Assembly (NCBI GenBank): GCA_016927755.1 | Contig: JAFGLZ010000026.1 | Coordinates: 1-64,000, forward strand | Direction of reading: 5' to 3' | Length of the DNA: 64,000 nucleotides | From: Phycisphaerae bacterium | GTDB taxonomy: Bacteria; Planctomycetota; Phycisphaerae; UBA1845; JAFGLZ01 | Part shown: piece after piece, positions 36,763-45,706 of the stretch | Position numbering within the stretch: the stretch's first letter is position 1 | Layout: each line of letters begins with the position of its first letter | Translations under genes and position numbers: made by a program | Notes under the pieces: generated by a model | Told to the model about the DNA's origin: nothing | Seen by the model: the letters and a program-made list of their open reading frames with translations, nothing else | Database searches by the model: none

Positions 36763-37902
36763 ATGTGTGACGACCCGATGCACTCAATTCGCGATAAGCC
36801 TCAACCAAGACAAGGTGGAGTCTTCCCGGCAAGCCATGCTGGAAGCAACGCCGATGTTGGCGCCGGGAATTCCGCGTTTACCTGGACCGTGGCCTTCTTC
36901 GTCCTCGCTTCAGTAATCGACTTGCCGGCTTGGACCGCCGTCTTGACGGGAAAGCACGACCGGCCTTTGACGGTCCTGAACGCTGCTGTGGCCGCGTCTC
37001 ATGGCTTTGATCTGACAACGTGCCTGATCTCTCGAAAGGAGATCCGAGCCGGTGGACCGCCGAAGGACGGCATCCCAGCCCTGACTCGGCCGCCGACGGT
37101 ACCCGGCCACGAGGCGCGACACCTGGGCGATGATGATCGAGTCATCGGGATCAGCCTGGGTCAGGAGTCTCGCGCCTACCCGCTTGCGATCCTCAACTAC
37201 CACGAGAACGTGAATGACGAGTTGGGCCGCAAATCCATCGCCGTCACCTACTGTCCGCTTTGCGATTCGGCCATCGTGTTCGATCGCGTCGTGGATGGTC
37301 AGACGCGAGACTTCGGGATCAGCGGGTTGCTGTACAACTCGAATGTCCTGCTGTACGACCGTCAGCCCTCGGGCCGTGGAGAGAGCCTCTGGAGCCAGCT
37401 TCAGATGCGGGCCGTAGCCGGACCTGCCGCCCAAAGGGGGCTAAAGCTCTCTGCCCTTCCGTGCGAACTGACCCCATGGGCTGATTGGAAGAACCGGCAC
37501 CCAGATACCACGGTCCTGTCGGCCAATACCGGTTTCGCTAGAGACTATCGTCGGAATCCCTATTCCCGTTACTTCGCCAGCGACCGCCTCATGTTCCCGG
37601 TCAGTCCGAGGCCTGACGGACGGGCCGGCCTGCGAAACAAGGACAAACTGGTGGTCGTCAAGATAGGGGATTCAATGCGGGCCTATCCTGTCCGAACCGT
37701 CGCCCGGGGAGCGGGTTCACGCGGCTGGATCGAAGACACGCTGCAAGACAAGCGCGTGCGACTGATTCATACGGGTGCTTCGGACACAGTCAGGATCGAA
37801 TTCCCGGACGCGCTCGACGGTCACGCCTCTGTCATGTACACATTCTGGTTCGCGTGGTACGCTATGCATCCCAAATCTCAGGTATTTGCGCCCCCCGGGT
37901 AG
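36763..37902 (+). CDS. DUF3179 domain protein, membrane-anchored or secreted
   Basis: 379 residues from the ATG at 36763 (GACGAGG five bases ahead); longer starts back to 36676 add a Cys-rich segment without support. A hydrophobic helix (WTVAFFVLASVIDLPAW) anchors the N-terminus. The DUF3179 core has VIGISLGQESRAYPLAILNY, ITYCPLCDSAIVF in the form AVTYCPLCDSAIVFDR, and GISGLLYNSNVLLYDRQ. The CPLCDS cysteine pair is the family's hallmark; its activity is not established. The following ECF sigma gene starts 27 bases downstream, so co-transcription is likely. Confidence 0.88.
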   Translation: MCDDPMHSIRDKPQPRQGGVFPASHAGSNADVGAGNSAFTWTVAFFVLASVIDLPAWTAVLTGKHDRPLTVLNAAVAASHGFDLTTCLISRKEIRAGGPPKDGIPALTRPPTVPGHEARHLGDDDRVIGISLGQESRAYPLAILNYHENVNDELGRKSIAVTYCPLCDSAIVFDRVVDGQTRDFGISGLLYNSNVLLYDRQPSGRGESLWSQLQMRAVAGPAAQRGLKLSALPCELTPWADWKNRHPDTTVLSANTGFARDYRRNPYSRYFASDRLMFPVSPRPDGRAGLRNKDKLVVVKIGDSMRAYPVRTVARGAGSRGWIEDTLQDKRVRLIHTGASDTVRIEFPDALDGHASVMYTFWFAWYAMHPKSQVFAPPG

Positions 37903-37929
37903 CCCTGGCTCAGCACCAGAGGGACCGGC

Positions 37930-38574
37930 ATGACCTCCGATACGAAGGGCTCCAATCCGACCGGTTCATCAGCGCCCCTGGAGGGATTAGCCGATCCGAG
38001 GCGTGTCGACCCCGAGAGATGGGTGGACGAGCATGGCGACGCGATGTTCCGTTATGCGATGCTACAGGTCCGCGACCCGCACGTTGCGGAGGATCTCGTC
38101 CAGGAGAGTTTTCTGGCCGCACTGCAATCCGGTGGGTCCTTCCAGGGACGGTCCGCGGAGCGGACATGGCTGATCGGTATCCTGCGGCACAAGACCATCG
38201 ACCATATACGCAGACAAGGCCGTCAGGCGTCGTCCGTCGAACTCGAGGCCGCCGATCCCGTGGTGGACGGGATGTTCGATAAGAAGGGATGGTGGGCCAC
38301 TCGCCCCGTCAAGTGGAAGGACGACCCCGCTGCGCTGTTGGAGCAAGCGGAGTTTCGCAAGATTCTTCTGGACTGCATCCGCGCGCTCCCCCGCGCGCTT
38401 GCCGAGGCCTTTTCGCTCCGGGTCATGGAAGAGGTCGAACCCAGAGACGTGTGTAAGGTCCTGGAGATCACGTCGACTAATCTTTGGGTGATGCTCCACC
38501 GAGCCCGCTCTCGCCTCCGCGCATGCCTGGAGGCCAAGTGGTTCCGAAGGAGTCCTGCTGATGCTCACCTGTAG
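37930..38574 (+). CDS. ECF RNA polymerase sigma factor
   Basis: 214 residues. Region 2 (about 35-100) has MFRYAMLQVRDPHVAEDLVQ and ERTWLIGILRHKTIDHIRRQ. A 45-residue spacer with WWATRPVKWKDDP leads to region 4 (about 140-205), with ALPRALAEAFSLRVMEEVEP and ITSTNLWVMLHRARSRLRAC. It overlaps the anti-sigma gene by 14 bases. The DPxxWVDEHGDxMFRYA opening is typical of the ECF group paired with small zinc-finger anti-sigma factors. Confidence 0.93.
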   Translation: MTSDTKGSNPTGSSAPLEGLADPRRVDPERWVDEHGDAMFRYAMLQVRDPHVAEDLVQESFLAALQSGGSFQGRSAERTWLIGILRHKTIDHIRRQGRQASSVELEAADPVVDGMFDKKGWWATRPVKWKDDPAALLEQAEFRKILLDCIRALPRALAEAFSLRVMEEVEPRDVCKVLEITSTNLWVMLHRARSRLRACLEAKWFRRSPADAHL

Positions 38575-38821
38575 AGAGGCCACCAGGCTGTTATCCGAAG
38601 GCCTGGACCGAGAGTTGCCGCTTCGGCGGCGGGTCTCCCTGCGGCTGCACGTCATGATGTGCTCGGCCTGCCGAGCGTACGGCCGCCAGATCGAGGCGTT
38701 GAGTCAATTGGCCTCCAAGTTGTTTCGCAGCGATCGGTACCCTGACATTTCTGAAGACCGCGGGCTGTCTGACGATAGTCGTCGGAGGATCAAGGACACT
38801 CTTCGCCGACACATTCATTGA
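38561..38821 (+). CDS. Zinc-finger anti-sigma factor, no membrane domain
   Basis: 86 residues: MLTCREATRLLSEGLDRELP, then LRLHVMMCSACRAYGRQIEAL. This gives the HxxxCxxC zinc-binding motif of the ZAS anti-sigma fold. The C-terminal half is short, charged and lacks a TM segment, so the protein is cytoplasmic. That suggests direct sensing (redox or metal) rather than a transmembrane signal. It is translationally coupled to the sigma gene. Confidence 0.88.
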   Translation: MLTCREATRLLSEGLDRELPLRRRVSLRLHVMMCSACRAYGRQIEALSQLASKLFRSDRYPDISEDRGLSDDSRRRIKDTLRRHIH

Positions 38822-39086
38822 TGAGCGAGGCAAGGGCCCGTGTCGTTGCCCCTGTCCGTCGCAACACCTTGGCGGTCACTTTTCAGGACTTATCGCCCAG
38901 AGATTCTCCGGCGTGCAGAACAAATGCTTCTGGCCGGTGCATCCAATCGGTGTAAGGTTTCAACGGCCCCCAACGACCAAGCCATTGAGATTGCCAGCCG
39001 CCGGAAGCTGGTCGAGAAAGGCAGTTGCGTGATCGCCTGTTGGGCGTTGCCGCGTGAACAAGGGACATCAGATGGGAGCTTAGACC

Positions 39087-40283
39087 ATGGCGAGTGTCGA
39101 ATCCGAACGTGCTGTTGCCGCCGGCGGGAACGTCGAGGCGGCGGTCCTGCGGCGGTACAAGGAAGGCGCCAGGCAGGCTGAGGACGGGCTTTGCTGCCCG
39201 ACCAAGTATGACGAGGAGTCAGTGTCCTTTCTTCCGCGTGAGATCGTCGAGAAGGACTACGGCTGCGGCGATCCGTCCCGGTACGTGCGTGCAGGGGAAG
39301 CGGTGCTCGACCTGGGCAGCGGCGCGGGCAAGGTCTGCTACATCCTGGCCCAGAAGGTCGGCCCAGAGGGACGTGTCATCGGCGCGGACTTCAACGACGA
39401 GATGCTGGCCCTCTCCCGCAAGTACATCGACGAGGTGGCCGATCGGCTTGGCTACCGCAACGTCCGGTTCGTCAAGTGCAAGATTCAGGATCTGGCGCTG
39501 AGCCTCGACAAGGCACAGGCGTGGCTCGACGCGCACCCCATCACCGAGGTGGAGCACCTCTACGAATTCCAGGCGGAGTGTGACCGTCTGCGGCGGAAAG
39601 AGCCCTTGATCTCCGACGCGAGCGTTGACGTCGTCGTCTCCAACTGCGTATTGAACCTCGCCCGCCCGGAGGACAAGGGCACGTTGTTCGCGGAGATGCA
39701 TCGGGTCCTGAGGCGCGGCGGCCGGGCGGTCATCTCGGACATCGTCTGCGATGAGGACCCCACCCCCTCCATTCTGAGCGACCCCGACCTGTGGAGTGGT
39801 TGCATCGCCGGGGCCATGCGCGAGGACGTCTTCTTGGAGATGTTCGAGCGGGCGGGCTTCTATGGCATCGAGATAGTCTCCCGCCAGGACGAGCCCTGGC
39901 AGACCATCGAGGGCATTGAGTTCCGCTCCATGACCGTCCAGGCCTTCAAGGGCAAGGAAGGTCCGTGCATCGAGCGCAACCAGGCCGTCGTCTACAAGGG
40001 CCCATGGCGGTGCGTGTGTGACGATGACGGTCACACGCTCTACCGAGGCCAGCGTATGGCCGTTTGCGATAAGACCTTCGACATCATGACCAACCCGGCT
40101 GGTCCCTATGCCGGTCAGATCGTCTCGGTGGCTCCAAGGGAGGACGTTCCCCTGGACAAAGCTGGGGCGTTCGACTGCAACAGGAGCGTGACTCGTCATC
40201 CGCGGGAGACCAAGGGGCTGGAGTATCGTCCGACGGTGACGGCCAAGGAAGGGTCCTGCTGCGGGCCGGACTGTTGCGGGTAA
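39087..40283 (+). CDS. arsM: Arsenite S-adenosylmethionine methyltransferase-like protein
   Basis: 398 residues. SAM-binding motif I is VLDLGSGAGKVCYILAQKVG, followed by VIGADFNDEMLALSRKYI. ArsM-type cysteines are present: the pair in DGLCCPTKYD (about 36-37) and the one in VVSNCVLNLARPEDK. An 80-residue C-terminal extension carries FDIMTNPAGPYAGQIVSV and a Cys-rich end (CCGPDCCG). ArsM converts As(III) to methylated arsenicals. It is the first gene of a co-directional block with an aquaglyceroporin-like gene and ArsS, the pairing that defines arsenosugar synthesis. The start is the ATG at 39087, although GGGAGC ahead of it is a weak site. Confidence 0.92.
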   Translation: MASVESERAVAAGGNVEAAVLRRYKEGARQAEDGLCCPTKYDEESVSFLPREIVEKDYGCGDPSRYVRAGEAVLDLGSGAGKVCYILAQKVGPEGRVIGADFNDEMLALSRKYIDEVADRLGYRNVRFVKCKIQDLALSLDKAQAWLDAHPITEVEHLYEFQAECDRLRRKEPLISDASVDVVVSNCVLNLARPEDKGTLFAEMHRVLRRGGRAVISDIVCDEDPTPSILSDPDLWSGCIAGAMREDVFLEMFERAGFYGIEIVSRQDEPWQTIEGIEFRSMTVQAFKGKEGPCIERNQAVVYKGPWRCVCDDDGHTLYRGQRMAVCDKTFDIMTNPAGPYAGQIVSVAPREDVPLDKAGAFDCNRSVTRHPRETKGLEYRPTVTAKEGSCCGPDCCG

Positions 40284-40305
40284 CGGCCGATGAACGGAGT
40301 CTATC

Positions 40306-41238
40306 ATGACCTGTGACGTGAACCAGAGACTTGGAGCCATGTGCTTCGGCGAGTTCTTCGGCATGTTCCTACTGGTCCTGTTTGGGACGGCCACCGTCGC
40401 CGTGACCGTCTTGTTCAATGCGCACGCGGGCCTGCTTCAGGTAGCGATCGTCTGGGGCCTGGGGGTGACGCTCGCCATCTACGCGACGCGGCACCTTTCC
40501 TGCGCCCACCTGAATCCCGCCGTCTCGTTGGGGATGGTTCTTGCGGGGAGGATGCGCGGCCGATTGCTGCCCTGGTACTGGACGTCTCAAGTGCTGGGCG
40601 CCCTGCTCGCCGGCGCCGCAGTCCTGATGTTGTTTGGGGGTGCCATCACGCAATACGAATCAGCCCACGGGATCATTCGCGGCTCTCCCGAATCGATCCA
40701 GACCGCCATGATGTTCGGCGAGTACTTCCCAAACCCCGGCTTTGCAACCTCCGGTCTCGGCGTGACTCTTGGCACGGCCATGCTGGCCGAAGCCTTGGGC
40801 ACGTTCCTCCTGGTCACGATGATCTTCGTGCTAACGGAAGGGTGCAACGTCGGGAGACCCGGCGATGGCCTGGCGCCGGTCTTCATCGGCGCAACCGTCA
40901 CGGCGGTCATCTCCATCATCGCCCCTTTGACCCAGGCCGGGATCAACCCCGCCCGCGACTTCGGGCCGCGTCTGGTGTCGTATCTGGCCGGGTGGAAGAC
41001 CGTTGCGATCCCCGGACCACACGGCGGATTCTTCTGGGTCTACATTGCCGCGTCGCTGATAGGGGGTGCATCTGCCGCGGTTTGCTTTCGGTACCTTGTG
41101 GCTCCGCTCATGGGCGAGCAGCGACTCCGGGTCTCAACAGCGATCCAGGCACGGCAAGGACATGAGGAGCCTACAGATGCCATCGCCGTGCGAGTTGGGC
41201 CGGAGACCGAGGCCGCCCGAACGTCGCATTCGCATTAG
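40306..41238 (+). CDS. MIP-family aquaporin/glycerol facilitator, likely arsenical channel
   Basis: 310 residues with six TM helices and both half-helix motifs, HLNPAVSLG and GINPARDFGP; the second is the NPARD of glycerol- and aquaporins. A long hydrophilic C-terminus (about 260-310) is unusual. Position between arsM and arsS suggests it moves arsenite or methylated arsenicals, as AqpS-type channels do. Water or glycerol transport remains possible. Confidence 0.92.
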   Translation: MTCDVNQRLGAMCFGEFFGMFLLVLFGTATVAVTVLFNAHAGLLQVAIVWGLGVTLAIYATRHLSCAHLNPAVSLGMVLAGRMRGRLLPWYWTSQVLGALLAGAAVLMLFGGAITQYESAHGIIRGSPESIQTAMMFGEYFPNPGFATSGLGVTLGTAMLAEALGTFLLVTMIFVLTEGCNVGRPGDGLAPVFIGATVTAVISIIAPLTQAGINPARDFGPRLVSYLAGWKTVAIPGPHGGFFWVYIAASLIGGASAAVCFRYLVAPLMGEQRLRVSTAIQARQGHEEPTDAIAVRVGPETEAARTSHSH

Positions 41239-41252
41239 CCAGAGGTGAGGTT

Positions 41253-42230
41253 ATGTCGACAGAAGCGTCCTGCATCGGCCAAGACGAGTTCGAGGCCCTC
41301 ATTGCCAACGGCCCCGACGGCCTCCGGGCCCTCGAGATCGAAACCATTCAGGTGAACATCGGCCTGACATGTGATCTGGCCTGCCGCCACTGCCACCTTG
41401 AGTGCTCGCCCAACCGCACCGAGCAGATGAGCTCGGACACGATGCAGCTCGTGCTATCCGCTGCGAAGTGCGCCCGTTCGCGAACGATCGACATCACGGG
41501 TGGCGCGCCGGAGATGAACCCCCACTTCCGCGACTTCGTACGTTCGGCGCGGGCGCAAGGCCTGGAGGTGCTGGTCAGGACCAATCTGACCATCATGCTT
41601 CGTGATGGGAACGAGGATCTGCCGGACTTCCTGGCCGATCATAACGTGCATCTGATCGCGTCGCTGCCATGCTATACGGCCGAGAACGTCAACAGCCAGC
41701 GCGGTTCGCACGCTTACGAGGATTCTGCGAATGTGATTCAGCAGCTTAACGCGGTGGGTTTCGGCCGGCGTCCCGAGCTACCGTTGGATCTGGTCTACAA
41801 TCCATTGGGCCCCGCACTACCCCCAGACCAAGTCAACCTGGAACGAGACTATCGTGAGCAGCTCCGCCGTCGATTCGACATCCGGTTTACGCGGTTGTAC
41901 ACGATCGCCAACATGCCCATCGGCCGGTTCCTGGCTGGCCTGCGACGGGAGGGACGCGATGGTGAGTACCTGCGCCTGCTGCGCAATTCGTTCAACCCCC
42001 AGACGCTTGACGGTTTGATGTGCCGCCACCAGATCCATGTCAGTTGGGACGGAACGCTGCATGATTGCGACTTCAACTACGCGCTCGACCTGCCGGTCTG
42101 TGAGGATGCGGCGCAGCACATCCGGGATTTTGAGCCGGCGGCGCTCGCGACCCGACGCGTCGTTACCGGACCTCACTGTCTCGGCTGCACGGCCGGGCGG
42201 GGTTCGTCTTGTGGAGGGGCGTTGACATGA
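41253..42230 (+). CDS. arsS: Arsenosugar biosynthesis radical SAM protein ArsS
   Basis: 325 residues. The cluster motif CxxxCxxC is in GLTCDLACRHCHLECSPNR, followed by DITGGAPEMNPHFRDFVRSA and the downstream domain with YNPLGPALPPDQVNLERDY, NMPIGRFL, CRHQIHVSWDGTLHDCDFN and a Cys-rich end (CLGCTAGRGSSCGGAL). This is the radical SAM/Cys-rich (rSAM selenodomain-type) family, whose studied members add a 5'-deoxyadenosyl group to dimethylarsinous acid. Length and motifs are complete. The C-terminus ends at a normal stop; I see no SECIS-type reason to read the TGA as selenocysteine. Confidence 0.93.
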   Translation: MSTEASCIGQDEFEALIANGPDGLRALEIETIQVNIGLTCDLACRHCHLECSPNRTEQMSSDTMQLVLSAAKCARSRTIDITGGAPEMNPHFRDFVRSARAQGLEVLVRTNLTIMLRDGNEDLPDFLADHNVHLIASLPCYTAENVNSQRGSHAYEDSANVIQQLNAVGFGRRPELPLDLVYNPLGPALPPDQVNLERDYREQLRRRFDIRFTRLYTIANMPIGRFLAGLRREGRDGEYLRLLRNSFNPQTLDGLMCRHQIHVSWDGTLHDCDFNYALDLPVCEDAAQHIRDFEPAALATRRVVTGPHCLGCTAGRGSSCGGALT

Positions 42231-42379
42231 GGCTTGGGTCCCACAGCAGCGAGCGCACGCACCCTGATATCGTAACCGCCCTGGACATCGCGGGCAGATG
42301 CAGGATCGCACCCCTCTTACACGGCGCGCGGGATGGCGAGCATTACGCGAAACGACAAGGCCAGACGAAGGAGGCTGTC

Positions 42380-43303
42380 ATGGCCCTTCGAAAGACTATA
42401 GTCCTCACGGCGATTGGCGCAGCCGGGCTTGTGGGGATCTTGATCGCGGTCCTGGCCTACCGGGAGTTCTTCGGCGTACCGATGCAGTTCAGCGCACACT
42501 TGTATGCCACAGCGCCGACCTCAGCCAAGGGCACGTTCTCCTATGACGATTATGCGGCGGTCCTGAAGGAGTACGTCGATGATCGGGACATGGTCGACTA
42601 CGCGGCGCTGAAGGAGAACCGCCGTCGTCTGGATCAGTTCGCCCGGGCCTTGGCCTCCGTGAACCCCAAGACGTACGAGGGGTGGGATGCCCCGGCCAAG
42701 ATCGCGTTTTGGATCAATGCGTACAACGCCCTGACGCTGGAGGCCATCATCGATCACTATCCGATTCAGGCCGGGACATTGAGGTCGCTTGCCTTTCCCA
42801 AGAACAGCATCCGCCAGATCCCGGGGGTCTGGGACAAGCTCCAGTTCCTGGTCATGGGCAAGAAGATGACGCTGGAGCACATCGAGCATCAGGTGCTCCG
42901 GAAGGAGTTCGACGAGCCCAGAATCCACGTGGCGCTGGTCTGCGCCGCAATGGGCTGTCCACCGCTGCGCAACGAACCTTATGTTGGCCCAAGGCTCACC
43001 AAACAACTCGATGACCAGGCGCGGAAGTTCTTGTCCGATCCGGCCAAGTTCAGAATCGACCGCAACGGCGGCAAGGTCTACCTCTCCAGCATCTTCGAAT
43101 GGTTCGGCGGAGACTTCGTCGCGAAGTACAAGCCCGAGAGCGGATACGCCGGGCACAGCGACGCCCAGCGGGCGGTTCTCCATTTTGCCTCCGGGCACCT
43201 TCCGCCGGCGGACGCCAAGTACCTGCGGGATGGGCGATACAGCGTGGCCTATCTCGACTACGACTGGTCACTGAACGAGCAAGGCACGGCGGCTGGGCGC
43301 TAG
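42380..43303 (+). CDS. DUF547 protein
   Basis: 307 residues from the ATG at 42380 (GAAGGAGG ahead); frames starting earlier overlap arsS and lack a site. One N-terminal TM anchor (IVLTAIGAAGLVGILIAVLAY) is followed by the DUF547 domain: WDAPAKIAFWINAYNALTLE, HIEHQVLRKEFDEPRIHVAL and VCAAMGCPPLRNEPY. The family resembles papain-like or transglutaminase-like folds but its activity is unproven. It is a recurrent neighbour of arsS-type genes, and here lies between arsS and the TVP38 gene. Confidence 0.9.
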   Translation: MALRKTIVLTAIGAAGLVGILIAVLAYREFFGVPMQFSAHLYATAPTSAKGTFSYDDYAAVLKEYVDDRDMVDYAALKENRRRLDQFARALASVNPKTYEGWDAPAKIAFWINAYNALTLEAIIDHYPIQAGTLRSLAFPKNSIRQIPGVWDKLQFLVMGKKMTLEHIEHQVLRKEFDEPRIHVALVCAAMGCPPLRNEPYVGPRLTKQLDDQARKFLSDPAKFRIDRNGGKVYLSSIFEWFGGDFVAKYKPESGYAGHSDAQRAVLHFASGHLPPADAKYLRDGRYSVAYLDYDWSLNEQGTAAGR

Positions 43304-43335
43304 CCCGGTTCTTCGTGCATACGGAGTGTAGCGAT

Positions 43336-44115
43336 ATGTCCGAGGTTGCTGAAAACGCACCTGTGGCGGAGGCGCCACGAATCGCGTCATGGACGAAGTT
43401 GGTTCGCATCCTGATCGTGGGTGCGGTCGTTGGAGCGCTGGCCGTCGCGGCATTCCTGCTGCCTGTCAGGGACACCCTCGTCGCCGGTTTGGAGTGGACC
43501 CGGGGCCTCGGAGTGTGGGGACCGATCTTCGTGGTCGGCTTCTACATCGTGGCGTGCGTGTTTCTGCTGCCGGGATCCGCCCTGACGATCGGATCGGGGT
43601 TCCTATTCGGCGTGGTCGTTGGAACGATCACGGTCTCGATCGGTAGCACGCTTGGGGCATGCGCGGCCTTCATTGTCGGTCGGACCGTCGCTCGCAATTG
43701 GATCGAGCAGAAGGTCACGGGGCGACCGCGCTTCGCCGCCATTGACGAAGCCGTCGGCCGAGAGGGCTTCAAGATCGTCCTGTTGACCCGCCTGAGCCCG
43801 ATCTTCCCGTTCAACTTCCAGAACTACGCATACGGTCTTACGAAGGTGCCGCTGACGAAATACGCCCTGGCCTCGTGGATCGGCATGCTCCCCGGAACGA
43901 TCATGTACGTGTACATCGGCTCGGCGGCCCGGTCGCTGGCAGAGGTCGCTGCGGGGACAGTTGAAAGCTCGTCCGCCCAGCGGATCTTCTTTTGGGTTGG
44001 TTTGGCCGCGACCGTTGCGGTGGCCGTGCTGGTGACCCGCATCGCACGTAAGGCCCTTAACGAAGCGGTGGCCTCGACGGAAAGGACTGAAGATGGCGCC
44101 GGACGGTCTGATTAA
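43336..44115 (+). CDS. TVP38/TMEM64 (DedA-like) membrane protein
   Basis: 259 residues from the ATG at 43336. About five TM helices; family signatures are FLLPGSALTIGSGFLFGVVV, the basic loop FIVGRTVARNWIEQKV, REGFKIVLLTRLSPIFPFNF and the following NYAYGLTKVPLTKY. The C-terminus overlaps the flavoprotein gene by 23 bases. This pair, and sometimes an actual fusion, of TVP38 with a MerA-like oxidoreductase is common, and the two probably act together at the membrane. Role: unknown; lipid scrambling has been proposed for relatives. Confidence 0.92.
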   Translation: MSEVAENAPVAEAPRIASWTKLVRILIVGAVVGALAVAAFLLPVRDTLVAGLEWTRGLGVWGPIFVVGFYIVACVFLLPGSALTIGSGFLFGVVVGTITVSIGSTLGACAAFIVGRTVARNWIEQKVTGRPRFAAIDEAVGREGFKIVLLTRLSPIFPFNFQNYAYGLTKVPLTKYALASWIGMLPGTIMYVYIGSAARSLAEVAAGTVESSSAQRIFFWVGLAATVAVAVLVTRIARKALNEAVASTERTEDGAGRSD

Positions 44116-45613
44116 GCCCTGGGACGCCCATAATGAGGCCCTGCTGCAGAACGCGCATCCACCGGACTGGGTCAATCCTGAGCCGAGCGGCCGGTACAAC
44201 CTGGTGGTGATCGGGGCTGGAACGGCTGGGTTGGTGACGGCAGCCGGAGCGGCGGGCATGGGAGCCCAGGTCGCCCTCATCGAGCGGCACCTGATGGGGG
44301 GCGATTGCCTCAACTTCGGCTGCGTGCCGAGCAAGACGATCATCCGCTCCTCGCGAACGGCCCACGAAATCCGGACCGCTGGCAGATTCGGCGTCTGCGC
44401 CGGCGACGGCGTGACGGTCGATTTCGCCTCGGTCATGGAACGGATGCGCCGGATTCGAAGCCACATCAGCGAGCACGATTCCGCCCAACGCTTTGGCGAC
44501 TTGGGTATCGACGTCCACCTGGGCGAAGCCCGTTTCACGGGGCCGGATACCGTTCAAGTGGCCGGCAAGACGTTGCGATTCGCCCGCGCATGCATCGCCA
44601 CGGGAGCCCGAGCCGCGGTTCCAGGAACCGACGGACTTGAGGAAGCCGGCTTTCTGACCAACGAAACGGTGTTCTCGCTGACCGATCGCCCCGCCCGACT
44701 GGCGGTGCTGGGGGGTGGTCCCATCGGCTGCGAGCTCGGCCAGGCGTTTGCCCGGCTGGGCAGTCACGTGACGCTCATCCATTCCCACGAACGGTTGTTG
44801 CCGCGCGAGGATGCGGACGTCTCGGGCATTCTGCTGGAGGCCTTCCGACGTGAGGACATCCCGGTCCTGCTCAACGCGCGCATCCTGCGCGTCCGCGCCT
44901 CAAACGGCGGCAAGATGCTCACCGTCGCTTCAGAAGGTAGAGAGCGCACGGTGGAAGTCGACGAGATCCTGGTGGCGACGGGCCGGCAGCCCAACGTCGA
45001 GGACCTCGGGCTTGAGGCAGCCGGTGTAACCTACGACCGCAGGCAGGGCGTGCTCGTGAACGACAGACTTCAGACGAGGAATCCGCGGATCTATGCCGCC
45101 GGCGACGTCTGCATGCGACATAAGTTCACGCACGCCGCCGATGCCGCCGCCCGCATCGTGATTCAGAACGCCCTCTTCTGGGGACGCAAGAAGCTCAGCG
45201 CGCTGACGATCCCCTGGTGCTCGTACACCGATCCCGAGGTCGCCCACGTCGGCCTGTATGAGCATGAGGCCCAAACGATGGGCATCGAGGTCGAAACACT
45301 CACTCGTCACTTCGAGGATGTCGACCGGGCCGTCACGGATGGGACGGAGGAAGGCATCGCCCGAGTGCACGTGAAGAAGGGAACTGACAAGATCCTCGGC
45401 GCGACCATCGTGGCTGCCCATGCTGGCGACATGATCAACGAGATTACCCTGGCGATGGTGGCTGGCATTGGGCTGGGTACGCTCGGCGGTGTCATTCATC
45501 CGTACCCTACGCAGGCGGAGGCCATCAAGCAGCTCGGCGATGCCTACAACCGCACGCGCCTGACGCCGCTTCTCAAGAAGGTCTTCACGAAGATCCTCGC
45601 GTGGCGGAGGTGA
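44093..45613 (+). CDS. MerA-like FAD-dependent pyridine nucleotide-disulfide oxidoreductase
   Basis: 506 residues. FAD site VVIGAGTAGLVTAAGAAGMG, redox-active disulfide in GGDCLNFGCVPSK, NAD(P)H site AVLGGGPIGCELGQAFARLG, second FAD contact IYAAGDV, and a C-terminal dimerisation domain with the catalytic-type HPYPTQAEA. It lacks the N-terminal HMA domain and the C-terminal Cys-Cys pair of true mercuric reductase, so mercury reduction is unlikely. In this setting it may reduce an arsenical or a thiol partner. It is coupled to the TVP38 gene. Confidence 0.93.
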   Translation: MAPDGLIKPWDAHNEALLQNAHPPDWVNPEPSGRYNLVVIGAGTAGLVTAAGAAGMGAQVALIERHLMGGDCLNFGCVPSKTIIRSSRTAHEIRTAGRFGVCAGDGVTVDFASVMERMRRIRSHISEHDSAQRFGDLGIDVHLGEARFTGPDTVQVAGKTLRFARACIATGARAAVPGTDGLEEAGFLTNETVFSLTDRPARLAVLGGGPIGCELGQAFARLGSHVTLIHSHERLLPREDADVSGILLEAFRREDIPVLLNARILRVRASNGGKMLTVASEGRERTVEVDEILVATGRQPNVEDLGLEAAGVTYDRRQGVLVNDRLQTRNPRIYAAGDVCMRHKFTHAADAAARIVIQNALFWGRKKLSALTIPWCSYTDPEVAHVGLYEHEAQTMGIEVETLTRHFEDVDRAVTDGTEEGIARVHVKKGTDKILGATIVAAHAGDMINEITLAMVAGIGLGTLGGVIHPYPTQAEAIKQLGDAYNRTRLTPLLKKVFTKILAWRR

Positions 45614-45706
45614 GCCGGGTTGCCCTTGTCTTGGCGAGCCCTGTGGCTGCGGTCGCCGCTGGCGTAGGAGACTCAGCGACGATCCCGCCACGAGAAAGAT
45701 CGACTC

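Noticed and set aside
42219-42240. Read-through of the arsS TGA as selenocysteine
   Set aside because: The family does include selenoproteins, but the Cys-rich end is complete before the stop, and the downstream frame shows no conserved continuation or convincing SECIS hairpin.
44093-45613. Mercuric reductase (merA) as the name of the flavoprotein
   Set aside because: The redox disulfide is present but the HMA domain and C-terminal vicinal cysteines are absent, and no mer genes are nearby.
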